The position numbers and the translations under genes are program-made. The notes under the pieces were generated by a model that made no database searches, had not been told where the DNA came from, and saw only the letters and a list, made by a program, of their open reading frames with translations. 64,000 nt of DNA from Crocosphaera chwakensis CCY0110 (GTDB taxonomy: Bacteria > Cyanobacteriota > Cyanobacteriia > Cyanobacteriales > Microcystaceae). This document shows positions 1-8,829 of the stretch, piece by piece. Positions within the stretch are counted from its first letter, which is position 1; every line of letters begins with the position of its first letter. The stretch spans positions 62,001 through 126,000 of the forward strand of contig NZ_AAXW01000005.1 in the NCBI RefSeq assembly GCF_000169335.1, in the 5' to 3' direction.

Positions 1-683
1 AAATTGGTTAAATTAGGATCAATTTGGTTCAATGATGCCCAAAGGGTAGAAAAACCACCACATTTTATAATTGCGATCGCCAATAATATCAATAGGGACC
101 CGAACATTAATATCCCTTGTAAAGCATCGGTCCAGATAGACGCGCGAATGCCCCCAGAAAAGCAGTAAATGACCACAATAATCGCACCGACGATAATGCC
201 TAAGTTATAGTTCCAACCAAACACCGCATTAAGGGCTTTGCTACCGGCTACCAGTTGGGCTGCTGCGTAGGAACCGAGAAAAATAATGGTGATAATGGCA
301 GAAAATAGCGCAATTAGGCGATATCCTTTGATATTTTTGCTTAAAAAGCTCGAAACCGTATCCGATGCTGTGGCTTCAGACTGTTCTCGTAAAGGTTGAA
401 AAACAAACAACCAAGCGAGATAATCGCCGATCGCCCAACCAATAATTAGCCACATGGCGGAAATGCCGATATTATAGGCAAAACCCACCTGTCCGATAAA
501 TAATAGGCCACTTTGCCCGGTTGCCATAGCTGAAAGGGCTGTTAACCAAGGGTTAACCTGACGACTGGCTAATAAATAATCAGTTGTGGTAGCTTTTTTC
601 TGAGTAGCTGAATAGGTTCCTACCCCTGTAAACAACAGCAGAAAAAAGATAAAAGTTATGATGATGCCAATTTGATCAACCAT
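1..683 (-). CDS. Sodium:solute symporter family protein, C-terminus cut by window edge
   Basis: The start codon is at 683 and the frame stays open to the left edge (about 227 residues). The N-terminus reads MVDQIGIIITFIFF, then a conserved SSS-family stretch containing DYLLASRQVNPWLTALS (about residues 35-51) and further hydrophobic segments, as in PutP/PanF-type Na+/substrate symporters. The substrate cannot be told from this part. It lies 91 bp downstream of mysC on the same strand, so it could be carried on the mycosporine operon transcript. The gap contains a CTTCTGA short tandem repeat (about 713-733). Family identity is fairly sure; a role in moving a mycosporine, its amino-acid substrate or an osmolyte is only inference from position. 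Confidence 0.8.
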   Translation of the reverse strand, partial: MVDQIGIIITFIFFLLLFTGVGTYSATQKKATTTDYLLASRQVNPWLTALSAMATGQSGLLFIGQVGFAYNIGISAMWLIIGWAIGDYLAWLFVFQPLREQSEATASDTVSSFLSKNIKGYRLIALFSAIITIIFLGSYAAAQLVAGSKALNAVFGWNYNLGIIVGAIIVVIYCFSGGIRASIWTDALQGILMFGSLLILLAIAIIKCGGFSTLWASLNQIDPNLTN

Positions 684-773
684 TATTTTTTAGAGTTAGG
701 ATAATACCTTAACTTCTGACTTCTGACTTCTGTGCGATAGCGCCGAAACGTAGTGAGGAACTTCTGACTTAAT

Positions 774-2099
774 TTAATCTCCACCAATTTCAACTAATTT
801 ACCAATATTAAAGTCAATTTTTACCCAATTTTTGAACTGGACTAAATTTTGCAGTAATAATAAGGTAATTTGCCAGTGAGGATTCATTAAAAATGGCAGA
901 GGATCATTTAATTGAAAAATTGCATCGGTTCCTGTTGTAATATTCTTGATCCAAGCTTGAAAATCCGATAAAGAACGGATCCCCGTTAACCGCCAAATCT
1001 CATGATAAAGCCAATAAGTGGGCTTACTATCAGCTAAAGGAGTAATAGATTTTTCATTATTTTTAGCATCATTCAGATAAGCATTCGCTACTCCTGGATG
1101 ATTATAAAACATGGTAATAGCAGAGTGAGTTCGAGGGTTACATTCGATGGGATATATCGTACCATCTTCTGACTGAATAAAGTCAAAAGAAATTTGTCCA
1201 GTTAAGTTTAATTCCTTAACAAATGTTTCTACCCATGTATAAATTTCTGGTTTATCGATATGTTCATAATTTACCTGAAAATGAGAGGATTCTGAACAGC
1301 AATGAAGTCTAATTTTCCCTTTTCTAACTGTGCTGTGAGTGCAGTATTCTTTCCCTGTAATAAATTCTTGCATTGTCCAGGGATTATCTTTAGTAATAGG
1401 CAAACTTTTAACATAGTCTTCCATTCCTTCAAAAGGAAGTTTTGTCATATCCAAGCGAGAAACAGAGTCATATTTAATGCTTTTTAAAAGATACTTTTTG
1501 CCTTGATTCTTTTCAAAGTCAAAATTTAGAATTTCTTGAGTATCAGTTATGAGAAAAGCTTGGGGTGCAGATAACCCTAATACCTGTGCTTGTTTACATA
1601 ATTCAAACTTATCGTCTAACATTCTAGTCATGTTAGGTTCAAAGTGCATGATTTCACAATAAGGAGTTAATAAAGTACCAGCTACTGAATCATAATAACT
1701 AGCAACGGGACTCGACACGGGAATAAAAATATCGATGTTTTCTTTTTGAACAATATTTAATAGTCCCTGATAATAGCTGGCTGGATCTTTTTCAGGTGCA
1801 TCAACCGTATAAAACCCTTTAACAGCATTAGAAAAACGATGTCCTGATAACCAATATTTATGGGTTTCAACTAAATAAACCTCATGACCAGCTTCATGAA
1901 AGCAACGGGCAAGTTGCAACGCTTTGGTCATTTTGCCCCCAGTTAAAAGGACTTTTTTAGGAGTTTCATTAACCTGTCTTTGAGAAAAAGGAGAGGTGAT
2001 CCAACTAATAATAAGAGACAGAAAAACAATAGTTAGATTAATGGGAAAAGCAACTAAAAGTAATCCCAATGTACCGATAGTTTTTAAGAAAGCAGTCAT
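774..2099 (-). CDS. mysC: Mycosporine-glycine synthase, ATP-grasp ligase (MysC-type)
   Basis: This 441-residue ATP-grasp protein lies third in a mysA-mysB-mysC order. In the family, MysC joins 4-deoxygadusol to glycine using ATP to give mycosporine-glycine. Residues about 1-35 are strongly hydrophobic, followed by LLTGGKMTKALQLARCFHEA (about 51-70), which matches the N-terminal nucleotide-fold segment of this family. Later come the ATP-grasp lysine and glutamate region (KGKIRLHCC, QISFDFIQ) and the metal-binding end IYPIECNPRTHSAI (about 317-330). The length is normal for MysC. It is 136 bp downstream of mysB with a strong AT-only hairpin in between, so its expression may differ from mysAB. 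The N-terminal hydrophobic stretch suggests membrane association (inference). Confidence 0.88.
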   Translation of the reverse strand: MTAFLKTIGTLGLLLVAFPINLTIVFLSLIISWITSPFSQRQVNETPKKVLLTGGKMTKALQLARCFHEAGHEVYLVETHKYWLSGHRFSNAVKGFYTVDAPEKDPASYYQGLLNIVQKENIDIFIPVSSPVASYYDSVAGTLLTPYCEIMHFEPNMTRMLDDKFELCKQAQVLGLSAPQAFLITDTQEILNFDFEKNQGKKYLLKSIKYDSVSRLDMTKLPFEGMEDYVKSLPITKDNPWTMQEFITGKEYCTHSTVRKGKIRLHCCSESSHFQVNYEHIDKPEIYTWVETFVKELNLTGQISFDFIQSEDGTIYPIECNPRTHSAITMFYNHPGVANAYLNDAKNNEKSITPLADSKPTYWLYHEIWRLTGIRSLSDFQAWIKNITTGTDAIFQLNDPLPFLMNPHWQITLLLLQNLVQFKNWVKIDFNIGKLVEIGGD

Positions 2100-2193
2100 T
2101 GTTTTTTTCTAAAATTCTATTATGAAGAGTATTGTAGATGCAATTTATCAATTACATCTACAGGGACGATGGATAATAATATTTCAACGAAAG

Positions 2194-2225
2194 AATAATG
2201 AATAAAGCAACAATTATTCATTATT
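2194..2225. repeat. Perfect 12-bp AT-only hairpin between mysB and mysC
   Basis: AATAATGAATAA (2194-2205) and TTATTCATTATT (2214-2225) form a perfect 12-bp stem with an 8-nt loop. It begins 10 nt after the mysB stop on the minus-strand transcript. It is not followed by a clear U-run, so it looks more like an RNA stabiliser, processing site or weak attenuator than a full terminator. Confidence 0.5.
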
Positions 2226-2235
2226 CATTATTTAA

Positions 2236-3069
2236 CTATTTCCGTCGAATCAGGGTTAAACCATCGCGCAATGGTAATAATACCTGTTCAACACGGTCAT
2301 CATCCGCTACAAAACGGTTAAATTGAGCGATCGCTTCTCCGTTAGCTGTCCGTTGTTGCGAAGGTAAATAAGGCTGGCCTTGCAACAAGGTATTATCCAC
2401 ACAGATAACCGCTCCAGAAGCCACTAAGTTGCGCTCTAACAGCAGTTTAAAGTAGTCAATGTACTCGGTCTTATCGGCATCAATGAACACTAAATCAAAG
2501 CATTCTTTAGCATCTGCTAAGGCTTTCATCGTTTCTAATGCAGGAGCCACTTTGATGTCAATTTTGTTGCCATGAGGCGACTCATTGAAACAAGCGCGAG
2601 CAAAGTCAGCCACATATTGATCCACTTCGCAAGCGATAACGCAACCATCTTCTGGTAACGCTTCGGCCATGGCTAAAGCAGAATAACCAGTGAACATTCC
2701 CACTTCGAGGATACGCTTTGCACCCATCATAGAAACAAACAATTTTAAGGTTTGTCCCTCAATGTGACCTGATAACATTTCCTGTTCTAACTGACGAACC
2801 GTTGCACCGTCAGAAAACTGCTTACTCCAGTCTTCTTGTGCCGTTTTTTGGGCTAAATTAGCTAAAGCTGCTGATTCCGCTGTAGTACAGTCATCTAGAT
2901 AGGGATCTATCCCTCCTGCTAAGGCTTCTACTTCTTGTAAGGCAGTTAATAGAGAAGCAGATACTTGCTCATTTTCGGCTAATTTACGGACATTTTCTAA
3001 TTTTTCGACTAGAATGCCTAAAGGCGTGACAGGTCTAGCCGTCGGTGGAGTGGTTAATAATTGACTCAT
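2236..3069 (-). CDS. mysB: O-methyltransferase forming 4-deoxygadusol (MysB-type)
   Basis: The protein has 277 residues and is a class I SAM-dependent O-methyltransferase of the caffeoyl-CoA type. The SAM-binding glycine motif is LEVGMFTGYSALAMAEAL (about 121-138) and the acidic metal/substrate motif is LVFIDADK (about 193-200). In mycosporine pathways this enzyme methylates desmethyl-4-deoxygadusol made by MysA. It starts 12 bp after the mysA stop, so the two genes form a tight operon. The N-terminal 100 residues are helical and lack the SAM fold, as is usual for MysB. The order next to a sugar-phosphate-cyclase gene makes the assignment much firmer than the methyltransferase fold alone. Confidence 0.9.
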   Translation of the reverse strand: MSQLLTTPPTARPVTPLGILVEKLENVRKLAENEQVSASLLTALQEVEALAGGIDPYLDDCTTAESAALANLAQKTAQEDWSKQFSDGATVRQLEQEMLSGHIEGQTLKLFVSMMGAKRILEVGMFTGYSALAMAEALPEDGCVIACEVDQYVADFARACFNESPHGNKIDIKVAPALETMKALADAKECFDLVFIDADKTEYIDYFKLLLERNLVASGAVICVDNTLLQGQPYLPSQQRTANGEAIAQFNRFVADDDRVEQVLLPLRDGLTLIRRK

Positions 3070-3081
3070 GTTTAATCCCTC

Positions 3082-4404
3082 CTATGCTAAACCAAGATCG
3101 CTAAGATACATTTCCTTGCCTTCTCCCCCAGATGGCAAGGAAACACACAAAGTTTTATGCTTATCGACTGCTTGTTGTAATAAACCGGATGAAACTTCTT
3201 GAGCAAAATCACATTCTCCGATACCAGTCGGTAATGGGGCCCAAAGTCCGCCTTCTCCACGCTTACGGCGCATATTTTTCTGACCTTCTAGCATGATATC
3301 CATATCTTCCAGAATAGGATGGAATACAGATAAGCCAATGGAACTACATAAAGCAATAATGCGATCGCGATCTTCTGTTGATAACCAACCCATTTCTGTG
3401 GCTAAACTTGCACCGAAAGCCATTCCAATAGAAACCGCATGACCGTGCATTAACTTGGCTGCTGGTTCAAAGCGAGGACTCCAGGTGTGTCCGTAAGCGT
3501 GGGGACGATCTTGATAGGTTTCAAACATATTTGTCCCTTCATGCTTCATATAGGAGAATAAAGCTCGATAAATCACTTCATCAGCAATCTCTGCTAGTTC
3601 CTCATCTCCTTCTAAAGTAGCAAAATGAGTCTCTAATAAACGACTCCCGTATTCTTCCATCAATTCAAATAAAACAGGGTCATCTGTTACCGCCATTTTA
3701 ATAATTTCAGCCATTCCGTTACGAATATGACCAGTGTCTAAGGTACGGAAGAAGGTACGATCCACTAAAGTTAGAACAGGAGGATGATAAACTCCCATAC
3801 TATTCTTAAATTGACTACCATTGGTACAAGTACGAGGAGAAGGACCTGCATCAATTGCAGCAACTACGGTGGTTCCGATCATAATATAAGGGGTACGACG
3901 GTGTTGCAATGCACAAGCTAAGCCGGCGACATCACTTAATACGCCACCACCAATAACTAAGACGGGTTCATTACGGGAAACATCGCAGCCATCTTTACCG
4001 AGGAAAGCGAGTAAATTATTAACGGTTTGGGGGGTTTTATCAGATTCCCAAGCGCGACAAGGCATTATCTCTAGGTTAATTTCATGATGCTCAAAATAAT
4101 AGCGTATTGCTTCCCCATACAATTCGTCAACGGTGAGATCAACAATAGCAACACAACGACCACGACGACTATAAATCTCGGCTAAGGTTGGGTTATCTGG
4201 GTTTAAGATTTCGTTAACTAACTTAACAGTAGCTTTTAAGTTATAACTAGCAGATACTTCAAAAGAACGATTATCTCCACTAGCAACAATTTCACCATGT
4301 CCTGTGTACCATTCCGAAGTACGGTATTTTACAGGGTGATTGAACTGAATAATCTGATTAGACTTAGAAATAGTCTTCTCAGTCAAGGTTTTTGCTTGAA
4401 CCAT
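3082..4404 (-). CDS. mysA: Desmethyl-4-deoxygadusol synthase (MysA-type sugar phosphate cyclase)
   Basis: This 440-residue enzyme belongs to the dehydroquinate-synthase-like sugar phosphate cyclases, which convert sedoheptulose 7-phosphate to desmethyl-4-deoxygadusol or relatives. It has the NAD-binding turn LVIGGGVLSDVAG (about 149-161). The probable metal ligands are E233 (AEIIK), H306 (AYGHTW) and H322 (MHGHAV). It is longer than typical AroB (about 360 residues), as expected for DDGS/EEVS enzymes, and is followed directly by mysB and mysC. The alternative, 2-epi-5-epi-valiolone synthase, is less likely because of the neighbours. Transcription must start in the 446-bp gap it shares divergently with the MATE gene. 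A UV-responsive promoter would be expected, but none is recognisable. Confidence 0.9.
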   Translation of the reverse strand: MVQAKTLTEKTISKSNQIIQFNHPVKYRTSEWYTGHGEIVASGDNRSFEVSASYNLKATVKLVNEILNPDNPTLAEIYSRRGRCVAIVDLTVDELYGEAIRYYFEHHEINLEIMPCRAWESDKTPQTVNNLLAFLGKDGCDVSRNEPVLVIGGGVLSDVAGLACALQHRRTPYIMIGTTVVAAIDAGPSPRTCTNGSQFKNSMGVYHPPVLTLVDRTFFRTLDTGHIRNGMAEIIKMAVTDDPVLFELMEEYGSRLLETHFATLEGDEELAEIADEVIYRALFSYMKHEGTNMFETYQDRPHAYGHTWSPRFEPAAKLMHGHAVSIGMAFGASLATEMGWLSTEDRDRIIALCSSIGLSVFHPILEDMDIMLEGQKNMRRKRGEGGLWAPLPTGIGECDFAQEVSSGLLQQAVDKHKTLCVSLPSGGEGKEMYLSDLGLA

Positions 4405-4850
4405 GTTTATCCTTGCGTATTTGCCTATTATGTATGTGAAATTTATGAAAAATTGCGTTTCCTGAGATCAGGAATTACAAGCTTGTTTTAAGCATTGTCA
4501 CACAGGCATTGTAACAAGATGTTAAGCAAAAGTAAACTTTTCTAAAGAAATAGGTTTTTTTTCTCATAAAACAGTACAAGTAAATTTAAGTATATATCAC
4601 CAAAATTTAGCGATAACTATAATCTACTGTCTTAAGAAATCTAAATAAGCTATGACCCCTTAAGGTGCGCTCTCCCTGCTCCGGTCTCCCGACTCCCCTG
4701 CTCACTTTACCGTAACGTTGATTGTTGTTTGGGTACTTAGTGCTATAGTTGAATAATTAAGCAAAAATTAATTATCATTATTATCAACCCATAGAATAAA
4801 TATAACTATGGATTTTTTAATTTACATAAAAGTTTACTAATAAGGAATAT
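4405..4850. other. Divergent intergenic region between mysA and the MATE gene
   Basis: No convincing gene is present. The region is AT-rich and carries one low-complexity CTCCCTGCTCC-type segment (about 4671-4704) that recurs elsewhere in the window. It must hold the promoters for the mycosporine operon and the MATE transporter, but I could not place -10/-35 boxes with confidence. Confidence 0.5.
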
Positions 4851-6218
4851 ATGGAATCTTCTTTTAAGATACTTCATCTAGAAGCCTATAAGAATCGTTT
4901 TTTAGAATTTTTAAATTTACCTTCTTTTTCCTGGCGTTTTCTCCGTTTAGCCTCTATTAATATCCTATCTAATTTAATGGTTCCTATTGCTGGTTTACTC
5001 AGTATTACCTTTTTAGGACATTTACAGGATATTCATCATTTAGCAGGGGTAACTTTAGCCACTATTATTTTCAATTATCTTTATCGTGCTTTGGGGTTTT
5101 TACGCACCAGTACAACAGGAATAACCGCACAAGGAATGGGACGAAAAGACTCCCAGGAAGTCTTATTAGTGTTGCTAAAAAATGGACTATTAGCCTTAAG
5201 TTTAGGATTAATTATTTTAGTCTTACAGTATCCTTTACGATGGATAGGGTTTAATTTAGTGAGTGCTGCACCTTTGGTAAAAGCATCTGCTCAAGCTTAT
5301 TATGATACTCGTATTCTTGGCGCGCCGGCTGTTCTACTCAATTTTGTTCTCATTGGTTGGTTTCTGGGAAAAGAACAAAGTAGTAAGGTGTTATGGCTTT
5401 CTATTATTGGTAATGGTGCTAATGTTATCCTCGATTATTTATTAATTATTCGTTGGGGTTTAGACAGTGGAGGTGCTGGTTTAGCCACATCTTTAAGTCA
5501 GATTATCATGTGTTTATGTGGGGTTCTTTTAGTTAGCCTTGATATCAACTGGAAAGAGGTTAAGCAAGTGATTAAAAAGCTTTCCTTTGAACAGTGGAAA
5601 GGAAATTTAATGTTAAACCGAGATTTATTTATTCGTACATTAATTTTATTATCTGCTTTTTCTTTATTTACTAATGTTAGTTCGGCGATGGGAACTTTAG
5701 TATTAGCAGAAAACTCTGTTTTATTACAAGTCTTTTCTTTAGTGGTTTATTTCATTGATGGTTTAGCTTTTGCTACTGAATCTTTAGCTGGTAATTTTAA
5801 AGGACAAGGGATTAAAAAACAGTTAATTCCTTTACTTAAGTTTTCGGCGAGTCTTAGTTTTATCTTAGCGTTAATGTCAGTTTCCCTTTTAGTTTTATTC
5901 CCTAAAACTTTATTTAGTTTATTAACGAACCACACCGAAATTTATCCTTATCTAACCTCCCATGTTATTTGGTTATTACCGGTGCTAGGTTTTGGTTCTA
6001 TTGCTTTTATTTTAGATGGTTATTTTATTGGTTTAGCTGAAGGTGTTATGTTAAGAAACACAGCATTAGGGTCAACATTTCTCGGTTTTGTTCCTGTAGC
6101 TATCATCGCTTGGCATTACAATAGTAGTAACTTATTGTGGTTAGCTTTATCTTTGTTTATGGCGACAAGGGTTCTCTTATTAGGTTTAAAAGTGCCTAAA
6201 ACATTAGAAAATGTATAA
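4851..6218 (+). CDS. MATE family efflux transporter (DinF-like)
   Basis: The protein has 455 residues with about 12 hydrophobic segments in the two-fold pseudosymmetric MATE arrangement. Family features include a region around residues 43-58 resembling PIAGLLSITFLGH, the RALGFLRTSTTGITAQ stretch (about 83-98), and LGAPAVLLNFVLIGWFLG in the middle. It matches DinF-type Na+ or H+ coupled multidrug and metabolite exporters. The gene stands alone on the plus strand. Being divergent from the mycosporine operon, a link to metabolite export is possible but unproven. The substrate is unknown. Confidence 0.85.
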   Translation: MESSFKILHLEAYKNRFLEFLNLPSFSWRFLRLASINILSNLMVPIAGLLSITFLGHLQDIHHLAGVTLATIIFNYLYRALGFLRTSTTGITAQGMGRKDSQEVLLVLLKNGLLALSLGLIILVLQYPLRWIGFNLVSAAPLVKASAQAYYDTRILGAPAVLLNFVLIGWFLGKEQSSKVLWLSIIGNGANVILDYLLIIRWGLDSGGAGLATSLSQIIMCLCGVLLVSLDINWKEVKQVIKKLSFEQWKGNLMLNRDLFIRTLILLSAFSLFTNVSSAMGTLVLAENSVLLQVFSLVVYFIDGLAFATESLAGNFKGQGIKKQLIPLLKFSASLSFILALMSVSLLVLFPKTLFSLLTNHTEIYPYLTSHVIWLLPVLGFGSIAFILDGYFIGLAEGVMLRNTALGSTFLGFVPVAIIAWHYNSSNLLWLALSLFMATRVLLLGLKVPKTLENV

Positions 6219-6272
6219 AATAAGTCCTGACAATTTATAAGTGCTAGTGCAAAATTAATTACCTAATTTTGT

Positions 6273-6388
6273 AAGGCAGGAGTTAATTTAAAATGTACAG
6301 ATAATTATGCTTAAGTCCTTATTACCAATGTAAACTTTCTTTGGTTAGATTTAGGTTGAAATCTCTATCTGTATCCACCTCCTGCCTT
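6273..6388 (+). repeat. Long-range 10-bp inverted repeat ending in a T-run after the MATE gene
   Basis: AAGGCAGGAG (6273-6282) pairs perfectly with CTCCTGCCTT (6379-6388), which runs into a T-run (6387-6393). The 96-nt interval makes an ordinary terminator hairpin unlikely. It could close a small structured RNA whose 3' end doubles as terminator, or be chance. It ends just at the stop of the convergent gene at 6392. Confidence 0.3.
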
Positions 6389-6391
6389 TTT

Positions 6392-7159
6392 TTAAGACTT
6401 TTTTCCAATAAAAGGAATTAACATAGGAACTTCACGACGATAATTTTTATACTTTTCCCCATGAATATCAACTAAATCTTTTTCCTCTAATTGAATAGCG
6501 ACTAAAATATAAATAGTAGTCACTAAAGCAAAGACAAGATGAGCGACTGTCATCAGAGGAGTCATCCAAATTGCCAGTAACCAACCTACATATAAAGGAT
6601 GACGAACATATTGATAAAATGCAGGGGTTTCAAACTTTAATGGAGTGTATTCTTTTTCCTCGAAATAAAGATAAACCTGTCGCAGTCCAAATAAATCAAA
6701 ATGATTGATTAAAAAAGTAGAAACCAATACAATTATCCAGCCTAAAGTAAAAAGAGAATAGAAGATAATTTGTGCTACTAAATTATCAAACTGCCAAATC
6801 GTAATACCAATCGGTCGCCATTGCCAAAATACAAGTATTAAAGCTAAGCTAGAGAATAAAACATAGGTGCTTCTTTCTATCGGTTTAGGAATCAACTGTG
6901 TCCACCAATCTTTAAATTGTTGACGGGCCATCAGACTATGTTGTAAGGCAAAAATTCCTAACAAACCAACATCAATTAATAAAGCGGTGACTAATGATTC
7001 TTGACCATTAGAATCAAGAGATTTCGGTAAGAAAATATTACCAATAAAACCCACAGCATAAGCGCAAGTCAAAAGGAAAGCAAAATAACAAAATACACCA
7101 TAAAGCAGAACAAAAACTCTACCTAAGAAACTATTGTCAAAAGTTTGTTGTTGTTGCAT
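6392..7159 (-). CDS. MddA/NnrU-like membrane methyltransferase (isoprenylcysteine-carboxyl-methyltransferase superfamily)
   Basis: The protein has 255 residues and about six hydrophobic segments. The C-terminal signature YQYVRHPLYVGWLL (about 184-197) and the later LEEKDLVDIHGEKYKNY stretch are typical of membrane-embedded SAM methyltransferases of the ICMT/PEMT superfamily. Length and overall pattern match methanethiol S-methyltransferase (MddA), which makes dimethyl sulfide from methanethiol; NnrU relatives are the main alternative. It is 68 bp downstream of the NifU-Rieske gene on the same strand, so it may close that operon. The superfamily is confident; the MddA activity is inferred. Confidence 0.65.
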   Translation of the reverse strand: MQQQQTFDNSFLGRVFVLLYGVFCYFAFLLTCAYAVGFIGNIFLPKSLDSNGQESLVTALLIDVGLLGIFALQHSLMARQQFKDWWTQLIPKPIERSTYVLFSSLALILVFWQWRPIGITIWQFDNLVAQIIFYSLFTLGWIIVLVSTFLINHFDLFGLRQVYLYFEEKEYTPLKFETPAFYQYVRHPLYVGWLLAIWMTPLMTVAHLVFALVTTIYILVAIQLEEKDLVDIHGEKYKNYRREVPMLIPFIGKKS

Positions 7160-7227
7160 GATTCATTCCAACTCATCAATTTTTAATATTCAATAAAAAC
7201 TGCTCACTGTTCACTGATAACTGACAA

Positions 7228-8088
7228 TTAAGCAATTTTAACTAACACCTTTTCTCCCCTTCTTTTAACGGGATAAGTTTCTAGGAATATACCTGGAGAG
7301 GTGAGACATTCACCCGTTTCTAAGTGATACTGAAACCCATGATGTAAACAGGTTAAAATACCATTTTCTATCTCTCCTGTATCTAATGACATAGCTAAGT
7401 GCATACAACTGTTACGATAACCTTTAACTATCTCATCCTTCCTAACTAAAATTAACTTTAACCCTTCAATTTCTAAGGGTAAGATTCCCCCGTTAGGAAT
7501 TTCATCAACCCTCGCTAAAGCTACCCAACCAGCGTCTTGAGATGTTGCAAAAGGACTCTCTATTTTATCCCCTGTATAAGTAACCGTATTATTGACAGAA
7601 ATTACATTTTTAATTTCAGGACAGTAGGTTTTTATGGCTTGTTCAACTCCTTGTTTCATGGTTAAGGTAGAAGCTGGACAATTGCTACAAGTTCCTACTA
7701 ATTGAACTTCTACCGTATCCGGTAATTTGATAGCTACTAATTCTACATCACCGTGATGACTTTTTAACCCTGGCCGAACTGTTTCCAAGGCTTGTTGGAT
7801 ACGTTTTTCTAGGGGGGGAGTTGGGGGTTTAAGTAAGTCGTGGTATCGCAGAAGTCCATAAACTAATTCATCTTGTATCGCCTCTCTTAATGCAGGTAAT
7901 GCTTCTTTTTTCAGGGTTTTAATGAGACGGGTTAAGGCTTCTTTGTGTAAGTTTTCAATCGCTTCTTTTAACCGTTCGACTGCAACTTGTTGATTTTTAT
8001 CCCATTGATTAACGATTTGTTCATAACGACTAATTTCTTCAATTAATTTTTCTAATGTTTGTTGTTTTTCTGTTGTTAATTGTGTCAT
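7228..8088 (-). CDS. NifU C-terminal domain-Rieske [2Fe-2S] fusion protein
   Basis: The 286-residue protein begins with a helical segment (about 1-90). A NifU C-terminal (Nfu) Fe-S scaffold follows with its CxxC in VGTCSNCPASTLTMKQG (about 130-147). The C-terminus is a Rieske-type ferredoxin with the paired ligands C-x-H (CMHLAMSL, about 228-235) and C-x2-H (CLHHGFQYH, about 247-255). Nfu domains deliver Fe-S clusters, and the Rieske part may transfer electrons. As I recall, an equivalent (alr0692) lies in the extended hyp operon of Nostoc sp. PCC 7120, where such genes were proposed to help mature the uptake hydrogenase small subunit. The neighbouring TPR and small membrane genes repeat that context. 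Function beyond Fe-S binding is inference. Confidence 0.8.
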   Translation of the reverse strand: MTQLTTEKQQTLEKLIEEISRYEQIVNQWDKNQQVAVERLKEAIENLHKEALTRLIKTLKKEALPALREAIQDELVYGLLRYHDLLKPPTPPLEKRIQQALETVRPGLKSHHGDVELVAIKLPDTVEVQLVGTCSNCPASTLTMKQGVEQAIKTYCPEIKNVISVNNTVTYTGDKIESPFATSQDAGWVALARVDEIPNGGILPLEIEGLKLILVRKDEIVKGYRNSCMHLAMSLDTGEIENGILTCLHHGFQYHLETGECLTSPGIFLETYPVKRRGEKVLVKIA

Positions 8089-8261
8089 ATCTATACTTTA
8101 ATTACTGAATACTTTAGTTTTTATAGAATTAACTATGATGATTAGGAAATTGATGAGATTCCTCGTTCCTCGGAATGACAATTAAATAGAATGGGCAAAG
8201 TTTAACAAGTTTATAATTAAGTAAATATCTTTATTTTGCCCACCTAAAAATTAGTAATTAT

Positions 8262-8486
8262 TTACTTCATTTTCACATCTTTCAGTAAAAACGGCATCAT
8301 CATTCCCGTTACTAAACTAGAAATAGTAATTACAAAAGCGAGATTTAATCCTGTCTCACCTAATCCTACTAATAACAAAGAACCAATTAAAACCCCTAAA
8401 GTTACTTGACGATAAAAATAACCAGGATTGCGGAATAATTTACCTTTAAAAAATAACTTTGCTGAGTACCAAGCTAAATCTAACAT
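8262..8486 (-). CDS. Small conserved membrane protein (74 aa)
   Basis: This 74-residue protein has two hydrophobic stretches (about 29-43 and 46-66) and a basic N-terminal half (KLFFKGKLFRNPGYFYRQ). It starts 12 bp after the 89-residue gene upstream and sits in the TPR / small / small / NifU-Rieske series. This recalls the paired small ORFs asr0689/asr0690 of the Nostoc extended hyp operon (from memory, not checked). It is probably an inner-membrane partner of the Fe-S protein. No enzymatic motif is visible. Confidence 0.65.
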   Translation of the reverse strand: MLDLAWYSAKLFFKGKLFRNPGYFYRQVTLGVLIGSLLLVGLGETGLNLAFVITISSLVTGMMMPFLLKDVKMK

Positions 8487-8498
8487 AATTAAAAACTC

Positions 8499-8768
8499 CT
8501 AAACTAATTTGAGAACAACTAAACCAATAGCAGCCACAGGAATAACTCCAGCAGGACCAAATAAACTCCCTAAAATAGCTGCTAATTCATAGCCTAAATC
8601 TTTTCCTGCTAAAATAATGCCACCAATAGCACCGGCAATCATGGAAACAATAGCAGCAAAGAACAACCAGAAAATTCCTGTAATTAAGGTAATTTCTCCA
8701 CTCATTAAATTAGCAAAAAATTCTTGAATCCCTGGGTTACTACTCACATATCCGATTAAGTCAGTCAT
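8499..8768 (-). CDS. Small conserved glycine-rich membrane protein (89 aa)
   Basis: The protein has 89 residues and is almost wholly hydrophobic after residue 25. It has glycine-alanine rich helices (AGAIGGIILAGKDLG, about 45-59; GSLFGPAGVIPVAAIG, about 67-82) that suggest two packed transmembrane helices. It is 61 bp downstream of the TPR gene and 12 bp upstream of the 74-residue gene, all on one strand, so it is probably part of a five-gene operon. No known catalytic motif. It is supported as a real gene by its spacing and composition. Confidence 0.65.
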   Translation of the reverse strand: MTDLIGYVSSNPGIQEFFANLMSGEITLITGIFWLFFAAIVSMIAGAIGGIILAGKDLGYELAAILGSLFGPAGVIPVAAIGLVVLKLV

Positions 8769-8829
8769 AGAGAAAAGTCTCCTAAAATGAACGAAAGTAC
8801 AAACTTTTGTGTCTCAATTATTTGTAGGT

